64,000 bases of DNA from Salminus brasiliensis. Taxonomy: Eukaryota; Chordata; Actinopteri; Characiformes; Bryconidae. Positions within the stretch are counted from its first letter, which is position 1; every line of letters begins with the position of its first letter. Made by a program: the position numbers and the translations under genes. Positions 61,961-64,000 of the stretch are shown here, in pieces. The DNA lies in assembly GCF_030463535.1 (NCBI RefSeq), contig NC_132878.1:31853261-31917260 (forward strand). The letters are read 5' to 3'. The notes under the pieces were generated by a model. It worked only from the letters and a program-made list of their open reading frames with translations. It was not told where the DNA came from and did no database searches.

Positions 61961-63454
61961 CTGGGAAGTGAACAGTGTGGTTCGAAACTTTACAAGTGTT
62001 TAAACATTACACTGAACGCTTAGGGAAAATAATTTTTCCATGATACGTACCCTTTGACTCAGCTATTGAATAGCCAGGTTTGAATAAGTGGGCCCTCAGC
62101 ATGACCATTACAAACAGCATGGACCGTAGACTCAACATCACCATTACAAAGCGAAAAACAAATACCCCAAGTGCTGTCGACCACAGACCCATATCAGCCA
62201 CATCTATGGCCATGGCAGTCAAAGTAGCTACGACAAACAACAGTTTTTGTTTGTTTGGTGCCCCTGCCATGGTTACGGTCATATCCCAGCATATTTGTGA
62301 GGAACACTCACAGGCGACTTCCAGGATTCTGTCACAAGCGCACATTACAGCCAGAGTGACCGCATTTCCCCTTTTGCTCTGAGTTTAAGGGGTCTTTCAT
62401 GTAGCAAAACTAATGCAAAAAGCACGCAGAACACACCTTTCTTGTTAGTACTGTTTTGTGCGCTCATGAACAAACACAAGGTTTTGCTCTCGGGGAACAG
62501 ACCTCCTTTGCCGTCACAGTGACACACTCTGTTAATCTACATATTTGTCCGCACGTTCTCCTCCGCTGGACGCCAGAGGACATTCTGAGAAAGCGGCCTT
62601 CCTGTCCACATACACCAGGGACTGTGCTTGTGTGTGTGTGTGTTTTGGTTAACTAAATTACAGGCCAGGGCAGAAAATTTGCGTGGGAGCAAAAGAGGAG
62701 AAGGGTGAAAAGAGAGAGAGACAGAGAGAGATAGAGAGAGAGAGAGAAAGAGAGGGAGAGAGAAAGAGCGCGAGAGCAGAAATACTATAATTTCAGCTGT
62801 CAGAGCCAAAGAGAGTAATCACTCCTATAGCTCTGATGATACAGTAAAGTTTCTGTAGTTCTGTGTGTATGTGTATGTGTGCACAGGCATGTGTGTGTGT
62901 GTGCGCGTGTGTGTGTTCATGCTCTATTCCGGTAAGAGTGTGGTCATTATTAGGCCTGTAAAAGCTGTATCAATAATTTAGGCTTTAGTCTGTGACTGTG
63001 AGCCCTTTACGATGCTTTACAGATCTTAATGCACGGTAACCGTCCATACATGACCCAGTGTGTGTGTGTGTGTGGGCATATGTGTGTGTTTCCCATGAGC
63101 CTTGACCTGTTTCTGGATTCCGTAGTCACTTTTTAAATATAAGAGAGGCTAAGAGAGACAGAAAGAGGAACACAGCCAGATTATAGAAGACTCCACACAC
63201 ACACACTCAAAAAAGTATTCAACCCACTAAAAAGTCTAGATTTGATACTTTGTGCTCTGTGCTCTGAAAAAATTCTGTCACAAAAGATACAAACTAAAAC
63301 AATGCAGGTAAAATGTTTACGAAAGTGTTCAGTTCCTGTTTTAGAAGCTCCAGATTTCCACAGATGAATAATTTGGTCCACAATTGTCTTACAGTCTTCC
63401 TCAACCTGTGAATCAATAAAAAATATTCACCTATCTTTAATTCAGTCATCATTT
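61961..63454. other. Probable garem2 intron sequence between two Tc1-like copies
   Basis: Contains unidentified sequence (62080-62380 reads open in both strands by chance), GA repeats at 62715-62775 and GT repeats at 62870-62915 and 63057-63075. Confidence 0.45.
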
Positions 63455-64000
63455 GTCAGCTGTAAACCCAGAAAGCTGTGAAATGAGGATCAAATAGTAA
63501 AATAATATCCAAGTGTTTGAAAATCCCAGTGAGACCAACACAGTCAACTTGGAGGACCTGGAAGCTGCATTAGACCACGCAGGCCCTGCCTAGACAAGGC
63601 CGTCCCTCACAAGTCAGCATCAGAGCAAGAAAGAGACTCATGAGTGAAGCTATAGAGATGCCAACAATCACTCTGAAAGAGCTACAGAGCTCAGTGGCTG
63701 AGACTGGAGTGAAGGTGCACCAGTCAACCACAGCACATGCTCACATGCATACAGCTGATCTGAATAGGAGATTAGAAGCCATTACTGAAGAAAGCTGAAG
63801 AAAGTGTGAGATAAGGTTCTGTGGTCCGATGAGACATGAATGGAGCATGCTAACCCTCCATACTACCTCAGCAAACTCCATACCACCAGTGAAGTATGGG
63901 GCTGACAGCCTCATGTTGTGGGAGTGTTTTTTGAACTGGGCCTGGACTTAAATTTGATTTTAATTGGAATTAAAATGTAATTACAAATAGATGGTGTAAA
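63455..64000 (+). mobile_element. Tc1-like remnant, copy 2 of a direct pair, cut by the window edge
   Basis: Nearly the same order of words as copy 1 (GGCCCTGCCTAGACAAGG, TGAGACTGGAGTGAAGGTGC, GGTCCGATGAGACATGAATG), with a CAATCACTCTGAAAGAGCTA segment that copy 1 lacks. The element continues beyond position 64000. Confidence 0.72.

Overview
The window is nuclear DNA of a vertebrate, most likely a ray-finned (teleost) fish. The signs are genes split into short exons with GT..AG introns, very dense microsatellites, and many decayed Tc1/mariner, hAT and LINE remnants of the kind common in fish. Nothing bacterial or viral was seen, and the species cannot be named from sequence alone.

Two complete genes and one partial gene can be read, in the order and orientation known from human 2p23.3. 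Positions 23315-34042 (minus) hold hadhb, the beta subunit (3-ketoacyl-CoA thiolase) of the mitochondrial trifunctional protein; 15 coding exons join into a 470-residue protein. Positions 36255-51212 (plus) hold hadha, the alpha subunit (enoyl-CoA hydratase / long-chain 3-hydroxyacyl-CoA dehydrogenase); 20 exons join into 763 residues. The two genes stand head to head around a GC-box-rich, CpG-rich block at about 35.64-36.25 kb that carries NRF1-like and ERR-like motifs. Together they encode the hetero-oligomer that runs the last three steps of long-chain fatty-acid beta-oxidation. Positions 57960-59843 (minus) hold the last two coding exons of a GAREM family adaptor, most likely garem2, tail to tail with hadha; its 5' exons lie beyond the right edge.

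The left third (1-22.7 kb) has no recognisable coding exon. It holds a 0.9 kb polypurine tract, long GA and CT tracts, a 42-bp minisatellite, several transposon remnants, some unique blocks that look like candidate conserved non-coding elements, and an orphan CpG-rich block at 20.28-21.40 kb. Introns of hadhb and hadha carry a 1.3 kb (ACT)n array, GU/TG repeats placed at splice sites, LINE, hAT and Tc1 debris, and short non-autonomous elements that recur across the window. The right end (61-64 kb) holds two direct copies of one Tc1-like remnant.

I found no previously undescribed gene system. The most testable novelties are the UG repeats at splice sites in both partner genes, the shared promoter with its intronic ERR/E-box pair, the higher-order (ACT)n array, and the orphan regulatory-looking blocks on the left.
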